From Anaerobacillus sp. CMMVII (GTDB lineage Bacteria; Bacillota; Bacilli; Bacillales; Anaerobacillaceae), in assembly GCF_025377685.1 (NCBI RefSeq), contig NZ_JACEHK010000012.1, forward strand, positions 1 to 64,000: 64,000 bases of DNA. The letters are read 5' to 3'. Numbering within the stretch: position 1 is the stretch's first letter; each line of letters starts with the position of its first letter. Shown piece by piece: positions 30,396 to 38,682 of this stretch. The translations under genes and the position numbers were made by a program. The notes below the pieces were generated by a model, which saw nothing but the letters and a program-made list of their open reading frames with translations, made no database searches and was not told where the DNA came from.

Positions 30396-30947
30396 CTACA
30401 TTAATTTATAAATTGACACCGCTGTATCACCATACTGCTCTCGTCTTTCACAAGTGATTAGTTCAATAGTCTCAGCTAAGGTAAGCGAAGCATCATGTTC
30501 AGCTACAATTACGCCTTGTTCGCTTAGCAACTGATTGCGAGATATAAAAGCGATTTCCTCCTCAAGTTGCTGCTTTGCGTAAGGTGGATCTAGAAATATA
30601 CAATCAAATGTAAGCTCTCTTTTCACAATGGCTTTTAAGGCTCTTCTTGAATCATTGCGATACACCTCCGCTTGAGCTTCGAAGCGACAGGCTTTTAGAT
30701 TAAGCTGGACAATTTCTATCGCTTTAGGATTTTGATCAACAAAAACCACTCTTTCCATTCCTCTACTTATCGCTTCAATACCTAGACCACCACTACCTGC
30801 ATATAAGTCTAATGCTTGTCCACCAATAAAATATGGACCTATGATATTAAAAATTGACTCTTTTACTTTATCTGTAGTAGGTCGGGTCGTTTGACCTGGT
30901 ACTGCTTTTAATGGTCTTCCTTTACACGTACCTGATATTACTCTCAT
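30396..30947 (-). CDS. rsmD: 16S rRNA (guanine966-N2)-methyltransferase RsmD (YlbH)
   Basis: SAM-dependent methyltransferase that modifies G966 of 16S rRNA. The 183-aa product starts MRVISGTCKGRPLKAVPG, as in homologues, and shows TRPTTDKVKESIFNII, the SAM loop LDLYAGSGGLGIEAISRG and the catalytic DPPY in CIFLDPPYAKQ. I chose the ATG at 30947 on homology; a GTG at 30962 in the same frame is possible, and neither has ideal ribosome-site spacing. The rsmD-coaD order matches B. subtilis ylbH-ylbI. Confidence 0.93.
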   Translation of the reverse strand: MRVISGTCKGRPLKAVPGQTTRPTTDKVKESIFNIIGPYFIGGQALDLYAGSGGLGIEAISRGMERVVFVDQNPKAIEIVQLNLKACRFEAQAEVYRNDSRRALKAIVKRELTFDCIFLDPPYAKQQLEEEIAFISRNQLLSEQGVIVAEHDASLTLAETIELITCERREQYGDTAVSIYKLM

Positions 30948-31107
30948 TTCTTTTTCACTCACCCTTATTTTAGAAAAGGCCCGGTTTTAATACCATCCTC
31001 TTTCAAAAAATTTAAACTATGACATAGTTATTTGACAATATCTTTTCCTATCCTACCATAAAAGATGAAAAAGCTTAACTATTTACCATTAATTGTTCGA
31101 TAAATCA

Positions 31108-31226
31108 ATGAATTTCATAATTCATTATTATCGCTACTAAGTTCTAAATGTAGGTGCGTAGAAACCATTCGCAACTGCATTTAGACTGATATAGGTCGAT
31201 TAAGGTAATTATGACATTCGTTCAAA
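31108..31226 (-). repeat. Dispersed 120-bp repeat, copy 1
   Basis: Read on the minus strand this stretch closely matches 62655-62785. Shared words are CGAATGTCATAATTACCTTA against CGAATTTCATTATAACCTTA, then TATATCA, then CTAAATG. Near the far end both contain GACTTAGTAGCGA or AACTTAGTAGCGA followed by AATAATGAATTATGAAATTC. The family differs from the AGGCT-ended repeats. It overlaps the 3-prime end of the small reading frame at 31181-31423. Confidence 0.7.
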
Positions 31227-31423
31227 TAAATAGAAAATTCTAAATAAGATAGCTGATGTATAGAACAAGTCGCAATGGTGATAATAAAAATAGCAACATG
31301 AATATCTCGTGTTGCTGACAACCGCGGAGAAGGCTTACGTTTCCCCATAAGTTCTTCCTCCGGTTTCTCCTCTCCCATAGCCTTGTGCAAAAACGGAAAA
31401 TGAAACTTTTTTGTTTTTGCCAT
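31181..31423 (-). CDS. Small reading frame with its ribosome site inside a hairpin, uncertain
   Basis: 80-aa frame starting MAKTKKFHFPFLHKAMGEE. It is basic and has one hydrophobic stretch (IHVAIFIITIATCSI). I do not recognise it. GAGGTG lies four bases before the ATG and is the descending arm of a perfect 10-bp hairpin (31430-31451), so start access would be controlled by folding. Against it: the C-terminal residues come from a dispersed repeat, and ylbG and rsmD are normally adjacent. The frame can be extended to 31513, but the upstream sequence shows no ribosome site. Confidence 0.3.
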   Translation of the reverse strand: MAKTKKFHFPFLHKAMGEEKPEEELMGKRKPSPRLSATRDIHVAIFIITIATCSIHQLSYLEFSIYLNECHNYLNRPISV

Positions 31424-31429
31424 TAGGCA

Positions 31430-31458
31430 CCTCGTAGGTAAACCTACGAGGATTTTTT
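31430..31458. promoter_or_regulatory. Perfect hairpin overlapping a ribosome binding site
   Basis: CCTCGTAGGT and ACCTACGAGG pair over ten bases with a minimal loop. On the plus strand TTTTTT follows, giving a terminator shape, but no plus-strand gene precedes it. On the minus strand the arm contains the GAGG of a ribosome site for the ATG at 31423. Confidence 0.55.
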
Positions 31459-31554
31459 CTTTTATTATCATCTTTTCTGAGAGATTTGCTTTCAGTTTTT
31501 TTGTCGTAGCCAAACTTGTATGGCTCTCACGCTTAGCGTGAAGCTTTTATGGAA

Positions 31555-31671
31555 AAATGACAAGATCTATCAAGGTCATAGGGTATCTTTTCTAACATCG
31601 AAGGTTGTAAACGCAGAAATATCGAATATTTTATTGAATTACCACAAAGCCAAAATGTTAAAAAGAGCCTT
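31555..31671. repeat. MITE-like family copy upstream of the ylbG terminator
   Basis: The core GACAAGATCTATCAAGGTC, with ATCTTTTCTAAC just after it, matches the 53.6-kb copy almost exactly. The right end is AAAATGTTAAAAAGAGCCTT. The left end is replaced by a short TCACGCTTAGCGTGA palindrome. Confidence 0.7.
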
Positions 31672-31673
31672 AA

Positions 31674-31710
31674 ATAGAAAAGACTAACCATTTGTAACAC
31701 ATATGGTCAG
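31674..31710 (-). terminator. Terminator after ylbG
   Basis: On the minus strand CTGACCAT pairs with ATGGTTAG (one G-U pair) around an 11-base loop and is followed by TCTTTTCT. Confidence 0.55.
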
Positions 31711-31723
31711 CCTTGTTTTATAG

Positions 31724-31999
31724 TTAAATACCCATTTTATAATCATATTCTTTTGCTTTATCTGGACGTGCATTTTGAAATTCTGTTTTTAAATAAGGAC
31801 GCATTGATTTGCTAACTAATTTAACATAATGCAATGATTCAAGACGTTCAATCGTATCGTCAATGGTTGATTCATCACAATATAAGACAACGTATTTCAT
31901 TCGCTTTGATGCATAATGAACATTGCCGTATTTCCTCATTTGTCTTACATATTTTAAAGAATGAAGCCATACTGCTAGACCGATACGGTTTCCTATCAT
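31724..31999 (-). CDS. ylbG: DUF2129 protein YlbG
   Basis: 91-aa cytoplasmic protein conserved beside ylbF in Bacillaceae; the function is unknown. The family pattern is clear: GLAVWLHSLKYVRQMRKYGNVHY, then YVVLYCDESTIDDTIERLESLHYVKLV, ending KAKEYDYKMGI. I chose the ATG at 31999 (MIGNRIGLAVWL), nine bases after AAGGAG; an ATG at 32005 is also possible. The frame open to 32032 begins before that site. Confidence 0.9.
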   Translation of the reverse strand: MIGNRIGLAVWLHSLKYVRQMRKYGNVHYASKRMKYVVLYCDESTIDDTIERLESLHYVKLVSKSMRPYLKTEFQNARPDKAKEYDYKMGI

Positions 32000-32136
32000 T
32001 TCCATTTTCTCCTTTTTTCTCACATTAACCAATTTCAGTCTAACATGAGGTACCTAATACTTCAATAATATCTTCTAAAATACTAGGTATAAACAAATAA
32101 TATCTTGGGAATTTCCCCTTTAAGTGGATTACCTAT

Positions 32137-32577
32137 TTATTTACAACCGCAGCCGCCACCTGAAGCACAGCCACCACTGCATGACATTGAGTCAAAAAAC
32201 GGATTACCCGTTGGGACTTTTATGGTTTTAGAAACTGAATGAGCAACAATCAAACTAACTTCATTTAATAGTTCCTCTAGTTCCTTTTCTGATTTCTTAA
32301 ATAGCGCAATTGGCTCATATAAGTCTAATTTACGCTTTAACTCTCGCACTTCCTTCGAAACACGACTGTAATCCGGGTGATATTTACCGAATCTCTGAAC
32401 TTCTTCAAATTCATCTTTTCGCTTATTGAACTCCCAAATCATTTCTTGTGCATCAATATCTCTTCGGAGAGCGCTTTTAGCAGCTTCATATTGCTTAAAT
32501 TGCTGTGACTGTATAATCATTTCTGCTAAAGTAAATGATTGTGCAAGAATGTCTGTTTGCGTAACAGTTGTCATCAT
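32137..32577 (-). CDS. ylbF: RicAFT complex subunit YlbF (RicF)
   Basis: Helical protein that in B. subtilis forms the YmcA-YlbF-YaaT complex with iron-sulphur clusters, needed for RNase Y-dependent mRNA processing and for the phosphorelay, competence and biofilm decisions. The 146-aa product is helical (DILAQSFTLAEMIIQS, YHPDYSRVSKEVRELKRKLDLYE) and ends in a cysteine-rich tail, CSGGCASGGGCGCK, which fits cluster binding. It starts at the ATG at 32577 with GGAGGG upstream. It is followed by ylbG as in B. subtilis. Confidence 0.92.
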   Translation of the reverse strand: MMTTVTQTDILAQSFTLAEMIIQSQQFKQYEAAKSALRRDIDAQEMIWEFNKRKDEFEEVQRFGKYHPDYSRVSKEVRELKRKLDLYEPIALFKKSEKELEELLNEVSLIVAHSVSKTIKVPTGNPFFDSMSCSGGCASGGGCGCK

Positions 32578-32640
32578 AGTAACCCTCCTCAAGTAATAAA
32601 TTATAACATGTTCATTTCCAGATTGCGAGTTTTGACGCTA

Positions 32641-33601
32641 CTATAATTTAATACTTGCCTCTGATATAAGCGAGCAATCCGCTCGTTTTTTTAGATCTTG
32701 CATTAATTGTATTAGTGCTTCGTCTTTCATTTTTGCCTCAATCATAACATCAACATGATCAACGGTTCCTTTAATATCGTTTAAAAAGCTCATAAGTCTG
32801 GTAACATCAATGAAGTCATGATGACGTTTATCATCTTTCCCTTCTTTCGGAGATGAAACATGAATTTTCACCGGGAGTGGGCTATGATTCCACGTTTGCA
32901 CAACACGTCCCCATATATCTTGTAGCGAATAGTCTTCTGGATGATGAATGTCATGATGGTGAATATCGAAAACAACAGGGATCTGAAGCTTTTCTCCTAA
33001 ATATAAAACATCTTCTATGTGGAACACGGTATCATCATTTTCTAAAATCAGCATCTGTTGAAGTACTTTTGGGATTTTTTCGAAATTTTCCACAAAATCC
33101 TCTAAACCATTAACAACTCCATTTTGGCTCCACCGACATGAAGAACACATCGATGTCTTGGATCAATCCCCATGCCACTCAATAACTTATAATGATATAG
33201 GAGCGTATGTAAGGAGCGATTTAATAACTCCTCATCTAAATTGTTTAAGACTACAAAATGGTCGGGATGAAATCCAACACGCATTTGATGTTTTGAAATA
33301 AATTCCCCGATTTCTTTAACAATGAGGAAATTGCTTCCTCGTACTTCCAACCAACAGTATGCGGATGGTTAACCAACGGTACTAGTTTAGAGGAAAGTCG
33401 AAAAAACGTAATGTCATGGGCTAAGTTATGCTTCAAAAGTCGGTAGCAATTTTCTAAATTGGATACCGCTATCCTTTCTAACCTTCTAATTGCAGCTTCT
33501 TTGTCTTGAATTTGCTCAAATTGTTTTACAGTCATTGTTTGCGAAGGTGAAGCATTTTTTAAATGCACACTCATTGCAACATATCCAAACCTAACTATCA
33601 T
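32641..33601 (-). CDS. uvsE: UV-damage endonuclease UvsE (UVDE), two frameshifts
   Basis: TIM-barrel metal-dependent endonuclease that nicks 5-prime to UV photoproducts, starting alternative excision repair. The start MIVRFGYVAMSVHL (ATG 33601, GAGAGG upstream) and FRLSSKLVPLVNHP are typical. All expected metal-binding segments are visible: HPDHF, LHVGG, LENDD, FDIHHHD, KIHVSS, RHHDF and MIEAK. Two single-base breaks, near 33327 and 33118, divide the gene, but each piece keeps its catalytic residues, so sequencing error is likely. It lies just downstream of the XPB-type helicase pair, with a repeat between. Confidence 0.88.
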
Positions 33602-33654
33602 AAGCTTGATCCTCTCTAATATTTTTGATTTGGCTATTTTCTAAAGATTGGTGT

Positions 33655-33752
33655 AATGACAAAACCTATCCAGGTCTCCGGGACATCTTTTCTAACTATC
33701 GATTATTTAATGAATGATTGACCATAAATCCACAAGTTTACGAAAAGAGCCT
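33655..33752. repeat. MITE-like family copy between the helicase pair and uvsE
   Basis: The core GACAAAACCTATCCAGGTCT is followed by ACATCTTTTCTAACT. The right end is CCACAAGTTTACGAAAAGAG plus CCT. The left end is missing. It occupies most of the 174-bp gap between the helicase partner and uvsE. Confidence 0.72.
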
Positions 33753-33775
33753 TTGATTTTGACTTCAGTAAAAAA

Positions 33776-35452
33776 TTAAATTTTTAGAGGATGAATAACA
33801 CAAAGTTTCACAATTTCACTAAAGCCAAACTTGACTTTATCTTTAGATATGACATCATATCTACCGTTAGTATTTGTAAGTTTTTCAGGGAAAAGCTTAA
33901 TTAGTTCCTTTTTTTTAGTTTCTATTTGTAACCAAAGCTGTAAAAGAATTGCTTGTTTTACTATGCGTTGAATTGTCCTTTCTTCATATGCTGTTAAAAC
34001 AAACCATTGTTTTGGTAATTTTTCTACTTCTGGTAAAACCATCGTTAATTCCGGAAATTCATTAATAATCACAAGTTCAATATTTTGATCACTAAATTTT
34101 TCTTCCTTTTTGCAAATAACATTTACTGCAAGCCTATTTAATACTTCTTCAAAATAACGCATGTTTTTCTTTTCGATAACGATACCGTTTGTTGTTTTTT
34201 CCCACCAATGTAACCAATGTTCCTCAATGTATTTCAGGTGCAATCTCTCAGTTAAAGAATAAAAGACAAGTTCTTCTTTTTTTATTATTGGTTTCCCTTC
34301 TATTAGCCATTGTTTCAACGTTATTTCCCATTTATTAATAACCATTTCCGGTAGATATTTTTGTAAATGAGTGAATAAATCATTTACATCAAGTCCCTGG
34401 ATTAGCGCTCTTTTTATCGTTTTATTCGTCATAGAAATTTGGATCATTATGTCCCAATGTTTAAATTGACCCCAATTTCTAAAAATCCAAAGCGCCTCAT
34501 TTTTTACCGTTATAGGAACTAAAAACTCTAAAATTCCAGCTTCCATCCCTTGAACTTCTTCTAACTCTTCACTTGGTAATATAATTACATCTTCCGTTAC
34601 TGAAATAATGTCTAGCAAGGTTAATTGCTTAATGATGTCTACAAATACACTTTCTAAGTAGTGTCCCTTTTCTTTTAGATAGTGGACCATCGCTGTTTGT
34701 TTTGTTACTTTAAGCCCTGAGAATAAAGTCCACAATATAAAGTGACTTGCAAATGGATCTTTAAAACTCTCCAATAAAATAAACGTAGTTAACTGCCTTT
34801 TGATACCCGTAGATGGCTTTTGAAAGAACTCATGACATTTTTGGTCTAAAACTACAAGCTCTTGTTTTTCCTCAATGACTAAACCCTCATTAATCAAAAA
34901 CTTAACAAGAACTTCCCAGTTTATCAATTCTGAGAATTTTTCCTTTAGGATTCCTAATTCTCCGTTACGTCTTATGGTCTTATCTTTAATCAGAAATATT
35001 ATCTCAAATAAATAATAAAGATAATGCTTCCCAGACAGCGGTTGCGAAAGTTTTTCTTGGACTTCTAGTTGAAACGTAAGCTCAAAATAAGCTTCAACGA
35101 ACTCCACTGGAATTATAAAGGTTTGGTTCTGTTTGTGGTCAGACATTTTATAAACAATTCCCTTTTGACGTAACAAAAGAAGAGCAAGCTTCTCTTCGAT
35201 AGAAACAGTTTGCTCTTGGCTTAAATTATTTTTTAAATAAAAACTGTACTTATTCAGAAACAATGGCAAATATTTTTTTTCAACTTCACTTAAATTCGTA
35301 AGCAGCATTTTTCGAAATTCAAGGTCAAATAACCGTTCCTCTAAATTGTTCTTCCTATCGTTTGGACAAACTTCATTTTGCTTTTCGAAGATTTTTTGTT
35401 TAACTTCCTCTTGTAAAACTTTTATACATTGCTCTAAACTTATGATAACCAC
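33776..35452 (-). CDS. Helicase-associated protein, partner of the XPB-type helicase
   Basis: 558-aa cytoplasmic protein without ATPase motifs. It is rich in L, I, K and E, with repeated short helical units (for example YLYYLFEIIFLIKDKT, FILWTLFSGLKVTKQT). By context and composition it resembles the helicase-associated XPB/Ssl2-like proteins that accompany bacterial XPB helicases; that assignment is an inference. Its start overlaps the helicase stop by 13 bases, so the two are translated together. It may regulate the helicase or link it to a nuclease such as the neighbouring uvsE product. Confidence 0.6.
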   Translation of the reverse strand: MVIISLEQCIKVLQEEVKQKIFEKQNEVCPNDRKNNLEERLFDLEFRKMLLTNLSEVEKKYLPLFLNKYSFYLKNNLSQEQTVSIEEKLALLLLRQKGIVYKMSDHKQNQTFIIPVEFVEAYFELTFQLEVQEKLSQPLSGKHYLYYLFEIIFLIKDKTIRRNGELGILKEKFSELINWEVLVKFLINEGLVIEEKQELVVLDQKCHEFFQKPSTGIKRQLTTFILLESFKDPFASHFILWTLFSGLKVTKQTAMVHYLKEKGHYLESVFVDIIKQLTLLDIISVTEDVIILPSEELEEVQGMEAGILEFLVPITVKNEALWIFRNWGQFKHWDIMIQISMTNKTIKRALIQGLDVNDLFTHLQKYLPEMVINKWEITLKQWLIEGKPIIKKEELVFYSLTERLHLKYIEEHWLHWWEKTTNGIVIEKKNMRYFEEVLNRLAVNVICKKEEKFSDQNIELVIINEFPELTMVLPEVEKLPKQWFVLTAYEERTIQRIVKQAILLQLWLQIETKKKELIKLFPEKLTNTNGRYDVISKDKVKFGFSEIVKLCVIHPLKI

Positions 35453-37089
35453 TCTTCCACCTCATACGTATATCCTTGCTCTAACATAAATAGTTGGCGG
35501 TGCCCGGAACAGTGCTCCTCTTTCGTATTTCTAGTTACGATTGAATAGAAGTATGCTTCATTATGATTTTGCTTCGGTCTGAGGACTCTACCTACCCTTT
35601 GTGCTTCCTCTTGCCTAGAACCAAACGCTCCAGATATTTGAATGGCAACTTGAGCATCTGGTAAATCAACCGCGAAATTTGCTACTTTGCTTACAACAAG
35701 AACAGATATATCTCCTAGTCTAAACTTCTCATAAAGATCTTCTCGCTCTTTCTGTGGTGTTTTCCCTGTAATCATTGGTAATTTAAGTCTTTTTGCCACA
35801 TCGACTAATTGATCAATATACTGCCCAATGATAAGTGTAGGTTGTCCAACATGTTGTTTTAACAAATGTTTGATGACCTCTACTTTCGAGGAGTTCGTTG
35901 ATGCAATTTTAAATTGCTGTTGTTGATTGCTTTCAAAATATAGCTGAAGCTCTTGTTCTGACAAGTCAATGCGTATTTCTTTGCACAATGTTTTAGCAAT
36001 CCAGCCGTTATTTTCTAACCCTTTCCAACCAACTTCATATTGCTTTGGACCAATTAAGCTATATACCTCTTCTTCTTTGCCATCTTCTCTAACAAGAGTA
36101 GCCGTTAATCCCAATCTTTTTTTACCTTGAATACCAGCAGTTGTTCGAAATACTGGAGCTGGTAATAGATGTACTTCATCATAAATGATTAGCCCCCAAT
36201 TTCTTTTGTTAAACAAAGGTAAATGAATAAACTGTTTTGTTTCAAGATCTCGATAGACCATCATCTGGTACGAAGCAATCGTTATTGGTTTTACTTCTTT
36301 CAACGAACTACTATATATTCCAACGTCTTCATTCTTTAAATTGGTTTTTTCTAAAATTTCTCTTTGCCATTGTTTCATTGATGTTTCACTAGAAGTGATA
36401 ATGAGCACTTCTTCCTTAACTTTTTCCATGATTCCAAGACCAACAATTGTTTTTCCAGAACCACATGGCATAACGATAATGCCATTCCCGCCGAGCGCCT
36501 GTCCAGATTTATAAAAATGTTTGATAGCTTCTACTTGATAAGGGCGTAAATTAACAGTTTTTGAAATATTAATATTTAATTGCTGCCCTTTGTCGTACCC
36601 AATTTGGTCATTGATAAAATAGCCATATTTCGAAAAGTGAGCTTTTATCTCTCCACGGTGTTTTTCTTGGAAATACCAATTCTCGTTCTCTTTAGTAACA
36701 AGCTTTTTAATTGTATGATCGTTTAATAATAACTGTTGTGCTTGCTCATTTTTAAAAATAATGACACAATTGCCTTGATTTTTCTCCATGTGAATCGAAT
36801 TTGAACGTTGATATTGATCTTCAACGTACTGGACAACTGCTTGTGCTAAAGGAAATTTACAATATTCATCTAAAAAATTGATAATTTCAGTTACTTGAAT
36901 GCCTTGGGTTTGAGCTGACCATATTGAATAAGGTGATAATTTATAAGTATGTGTAGAAAGAGTAGCCTTTTCTAGAATCGCCATTTGCGATAACATTGGC
37001 TGAATGATTGGAAACTGTTTATGATTTACTTCAACAATAATAGTTCCATCCTTTTGGACAACTAATGGATTATCATAATTAAAAAGCAT
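35440..37089 (-). CDS. XPB-type superfamily 2 DNA helicase
   Basis: 549-aa DNA helicase of the XPB/Rad25 group. The N-terminal ~150 residues form the helicase_C_3-like damage-recognition region (PLVVQKDGTIIVEVNH). The motor has Walker A in MPCGSGKT, DEVH in LIIYDEVHLLPAP, LTATLVREDG carrying the RED motif typical of XPB, and motif VI in QRVGRVLRP. XPB proteins unwind DNA in nucleotide excision repair and transcription in eukaryotes, and archaeal XPB works with the nuclease Bax1. It starts after AAAGAGGG. Its leader contains a 10-bp inverted repeat at 37170-37242. Confidence 0.88.
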   Translation of the reverse strand: MLFNYDNPLVVQKDGTIIVEVNHKQFPIIQPMLSQMAILEKATLSTHTYKLSPYSIWSAQTQGIQVTEIINFLDEYCKFPLAQAVVQYVEDQYQRSNSIHMEKNQGNCVIIFKNEQAQQLLLNDHTIKKLVTKENENWYFQEKHRGEIKAHFSKYGYFINDQIGYDKGQQLNINISKTVNLRPYQVEAIKHFYKSGQALGGNGIIVMPCGSGKTIVGLGIMEKVKEEVLIITSSETSMKQWQREILEKTNLKNEDVGIYSSSLKEVKPITIASYQMMVYRDLETKQFIHLPLFNKRNWGLIIYDEVHLLPAPVFRTTAGIQGKKRLGLTATLVREDGKEEEVYSLIGPKQYEVGWKGLENNGWIAKTLCKEIRIDLSEQELQLYFESNQQQQFKIASTNSSKVEVIKHLLKQHVGQPTLIIGQYIDQLVDVAKRLKLPMITGKTPQKEREDLYEKFRLGDISVLVVSKVANFAVDLPDAQVAIQISGAFGSRQEEAQRVGRVLRPKQNHNEAYFYSIVTRNTKEEHCSGHRQLFMLEQGYTYEVEEWLS

Positions 37090-37269
37090 AGGAAGACCCT
37101 CTTTCGATCAATTAATTCTACTCTAAGAATTCTTTCGTAAGCTTTATTGCTCCGCTTTCTATAAGTCATGAAAGTTCACTATGACTAACACATGACGTAA
37201 AATGATTGAACAACCCCTGAAGATAAAGGTATGTGAACTTTCCAAGACAAGTCTTTCTTCAGAGTATTT

Positions 37270-37698
37270 TTATAATTCAATTTCAAATTCCTTAAAAATA
37301 CCATAAGGAGCATAATCATTATGTACTAGCTCAACTTTAATCTTATATGTCCCTGCTGGTAGAGCCTTAATAATAAACGAAGGTGTAAAAATAGAATCAA
37401 CCTTACGATCATTTATATATAATTGTACATGGCCTTCACCTTCTTGTTTTTCCGTTCCCGCTTTTTCCTTATTGAAGCGAAAGTTTTGGACGAGACATTC
37501 TACATAAATATCTTTCTCTTTCACCTCATACTTAATAGTCAGTCGATCGCCCATTTCGTCAGAATTTGAAATCATAAGCTCATATTCATCATCAAATGGT
37601 ATTGTTCTAGTCGCTACCTCATTTATTTCCCCATTACTAAAGAAACCATTTGAAATACCTAAAGACATTACTAAAATGGTAAAAATAAATTTAGCCAT
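37270..37698 (-). CDS. Secreted or anchored Ig-like protein of unknown function
   Basis: 142-aa protein with an N-terminal hydrophobic segment (FIFTILVMSLGISNGFF) that looks like a signal peptide without a lipobox. The mature part is beta-rich. The C-terminal ~60 residues read GHVQLYINDRKVDSIFTPSF, then AGTYKIKVELVHNDYAPYG, resembling an Ig-like or YtkA-type extracellular domain. I do not recognise a named family. It stands alone between the ylbE terminator and the helicase gene and is not part of the B. subtilis ylb set. Confidence 0.6.
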   Translation of the reverse strand: MAKFIFTILVMSLGISNGFFSNGEINEVATRTIPFDDEYELMISNSDEMGDRLTIKYEVKEKDIYVECLVQNFRFNKEKAGTEKQEGEGHVQLYINDRKVDSIFTPSFIIKALPAGTYKIKVELVHNDYAPYGIFKEFEIEL

Positions 37699-37784
37699 TT
37701 ACCCTCATCCTTTTCTAAAATAATCATAGTTAAAGTTTTGCCTAATTTATCCTTATTTATCCTAATTCATCTACGATCAATAAA

Positions 37785-37828
37785 GAAAAGAAAAATAGGT
37801 AGATGAATGCAATATCCATCTACCTATT
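37785..37828 (-). terminator. Terminator overlapping the ylbE stop
   Basis: AATAGGTAGATG and CATCTACCTATT form a perfect 12-bp stem around 11 bases. On the minus strand TTTTTCTTTTC follows. The upstream arm contains the ylbE stop codon. Confidence 0.85.
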
Positions 37829-38066
37829 TTGGTGATCCCATCCCTCGAACCATCTCTAAGAGCATCATTGCCATATTTAAGTTTGATTGGAACCGATCTA
37901 ATTTTTGCGGAAATGTCTTGCCGTAATAAACTTTTACTTCATTTTCTAATTTAGATAATGATTGTGGATCTCTCGATAAATATCGATACCACAATGGATT
38001 ATGCCGAACGAATTGCCTTATTTCTGGGCGCTGATTAATATACATATGAAGTTCTTGTCTCATCAT
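37824..38066 (-). CDS. ylbE: YlbE-like protein
   Basis: 80-aa cytoplasmic protein of the YlbE-like family, of unknown function. Typical segments are MRQELHMYINQRPEIRQFVRHNPLWYRYLSR, then YYGKTFPQKLDRFQ, then a hydrophobic C-terminal helix with MAMMLLEMVRGM. It follows ylbD with 24 bp between, as in other Bacillaceae, and the transcript ends at the terminator on its stop codon. Confidence 0.87.
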   Translation of the reverse strand: MMRQELHMYINQRPEIRQFVRHNPLWYRYLSRDPQSLSKLENEVKVYYGKTFPQKLDRFQSNLNMAMMLLEMVRGMGSPK

Positions 38067-38090
38067 TTAAGCCCCTTTTCACGTACCTTT

Positions 38091-38540
38091 TTAGAATTGA
38101 CGAAAGTTAAAAGGAGTTTGTTGGTTCGACTGACCTTGTTGTTGTTGGCCTTGCCCACTTTGATTCGATGGGTTTGACTGGAAGGTTTGTAATAAACCTT
38201 GGACCGTTGCCATCATTCCACTTAAATTTTGAACATGATTTTGAATATCATTTAGGTTAATCGATTTTAACATCGATAGTAAGTCACCAACTTGGGAACC
38301 TTGACTTTCATTAGTTGCTTTTTCGCCTTCTTCCTCTAGATCTTCCTCATCGCCATGCTCTGCACTAACTTTGCGATATTTTTCCCATATCGAATCTTTT
38401 TCACCAAAAAGTGTCCATTCTTCATAGAATTCTTGCCAAGTTTTTTTCCCTTCCCTAACGTCTTTAATTAATAGTGGATGTTTCTTAACAAATTGTTTAA
38501 ACTGTTGTACAGATGGGTGTAATGCAGTTTTCTTACTCAT
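38091..38540 (-). CDS. ylbD: YlbD family spore coat protein
   Basis: 149-aa protein of the YlbD coat-protein family. The N-terminal half has the family pattern LHPSVQQFKQFVKKHPLLIKDVREGKKTWQEFYEEW. The middle is acidic (EEDLEEEGEK) and the C-terminus is low-complexity Q/S/N (SNQSGQGQQQQGQSNQQ), common in coat proteins. It forms a pair with ylbE and is divergent from the thioesterase gene across about 140 bp. Expression in the sporulating mother cell is expected from the family but no sigma-E or sigma-K promoter is obvious. Confidence 0.88.
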   Translation of the reverse strand: MSKKTALHPSVQQFKQFVKKHPLLIKDVREGKKTWQEFYEEWTLFGEKDSIWEKYRKVSAEHGDEEDLEEEGEKATNESQGSQVGDLLSMLKSINLNDIQNHVQNLSGMMATVQGLLQTFQSNPSNQSGQGQQQQGQSNQQTPFNFRQF

Positions 38541-38682
38541 AACAGCACCTCCTCTAAAAAAATACAGCTGAAATTCATCTAGTTAGTTCTATTACATCAT
38601 ACAAAAGCGCCTAGCTATGTGTGCGCCTATTTTTTAATTTATTTTTAGTATGAATTCATTTTATAGAAAGTGGGTTTCAAAG

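Noticed and set aside
32853-33113. 86-aa plus-strand frame within uvsE
   Set aside because: Opposite a gene whose metal ligands are all in the minus-strand pieces; not a separate gene.
37100-37262. Further MITE-like copy (TTTCGTAAGCTTTATTGCTC) or SOS box before the helicase
   Set aside because: Only one end-like word matches, no core is found, and no GAAC-N4-GTTC box is present.
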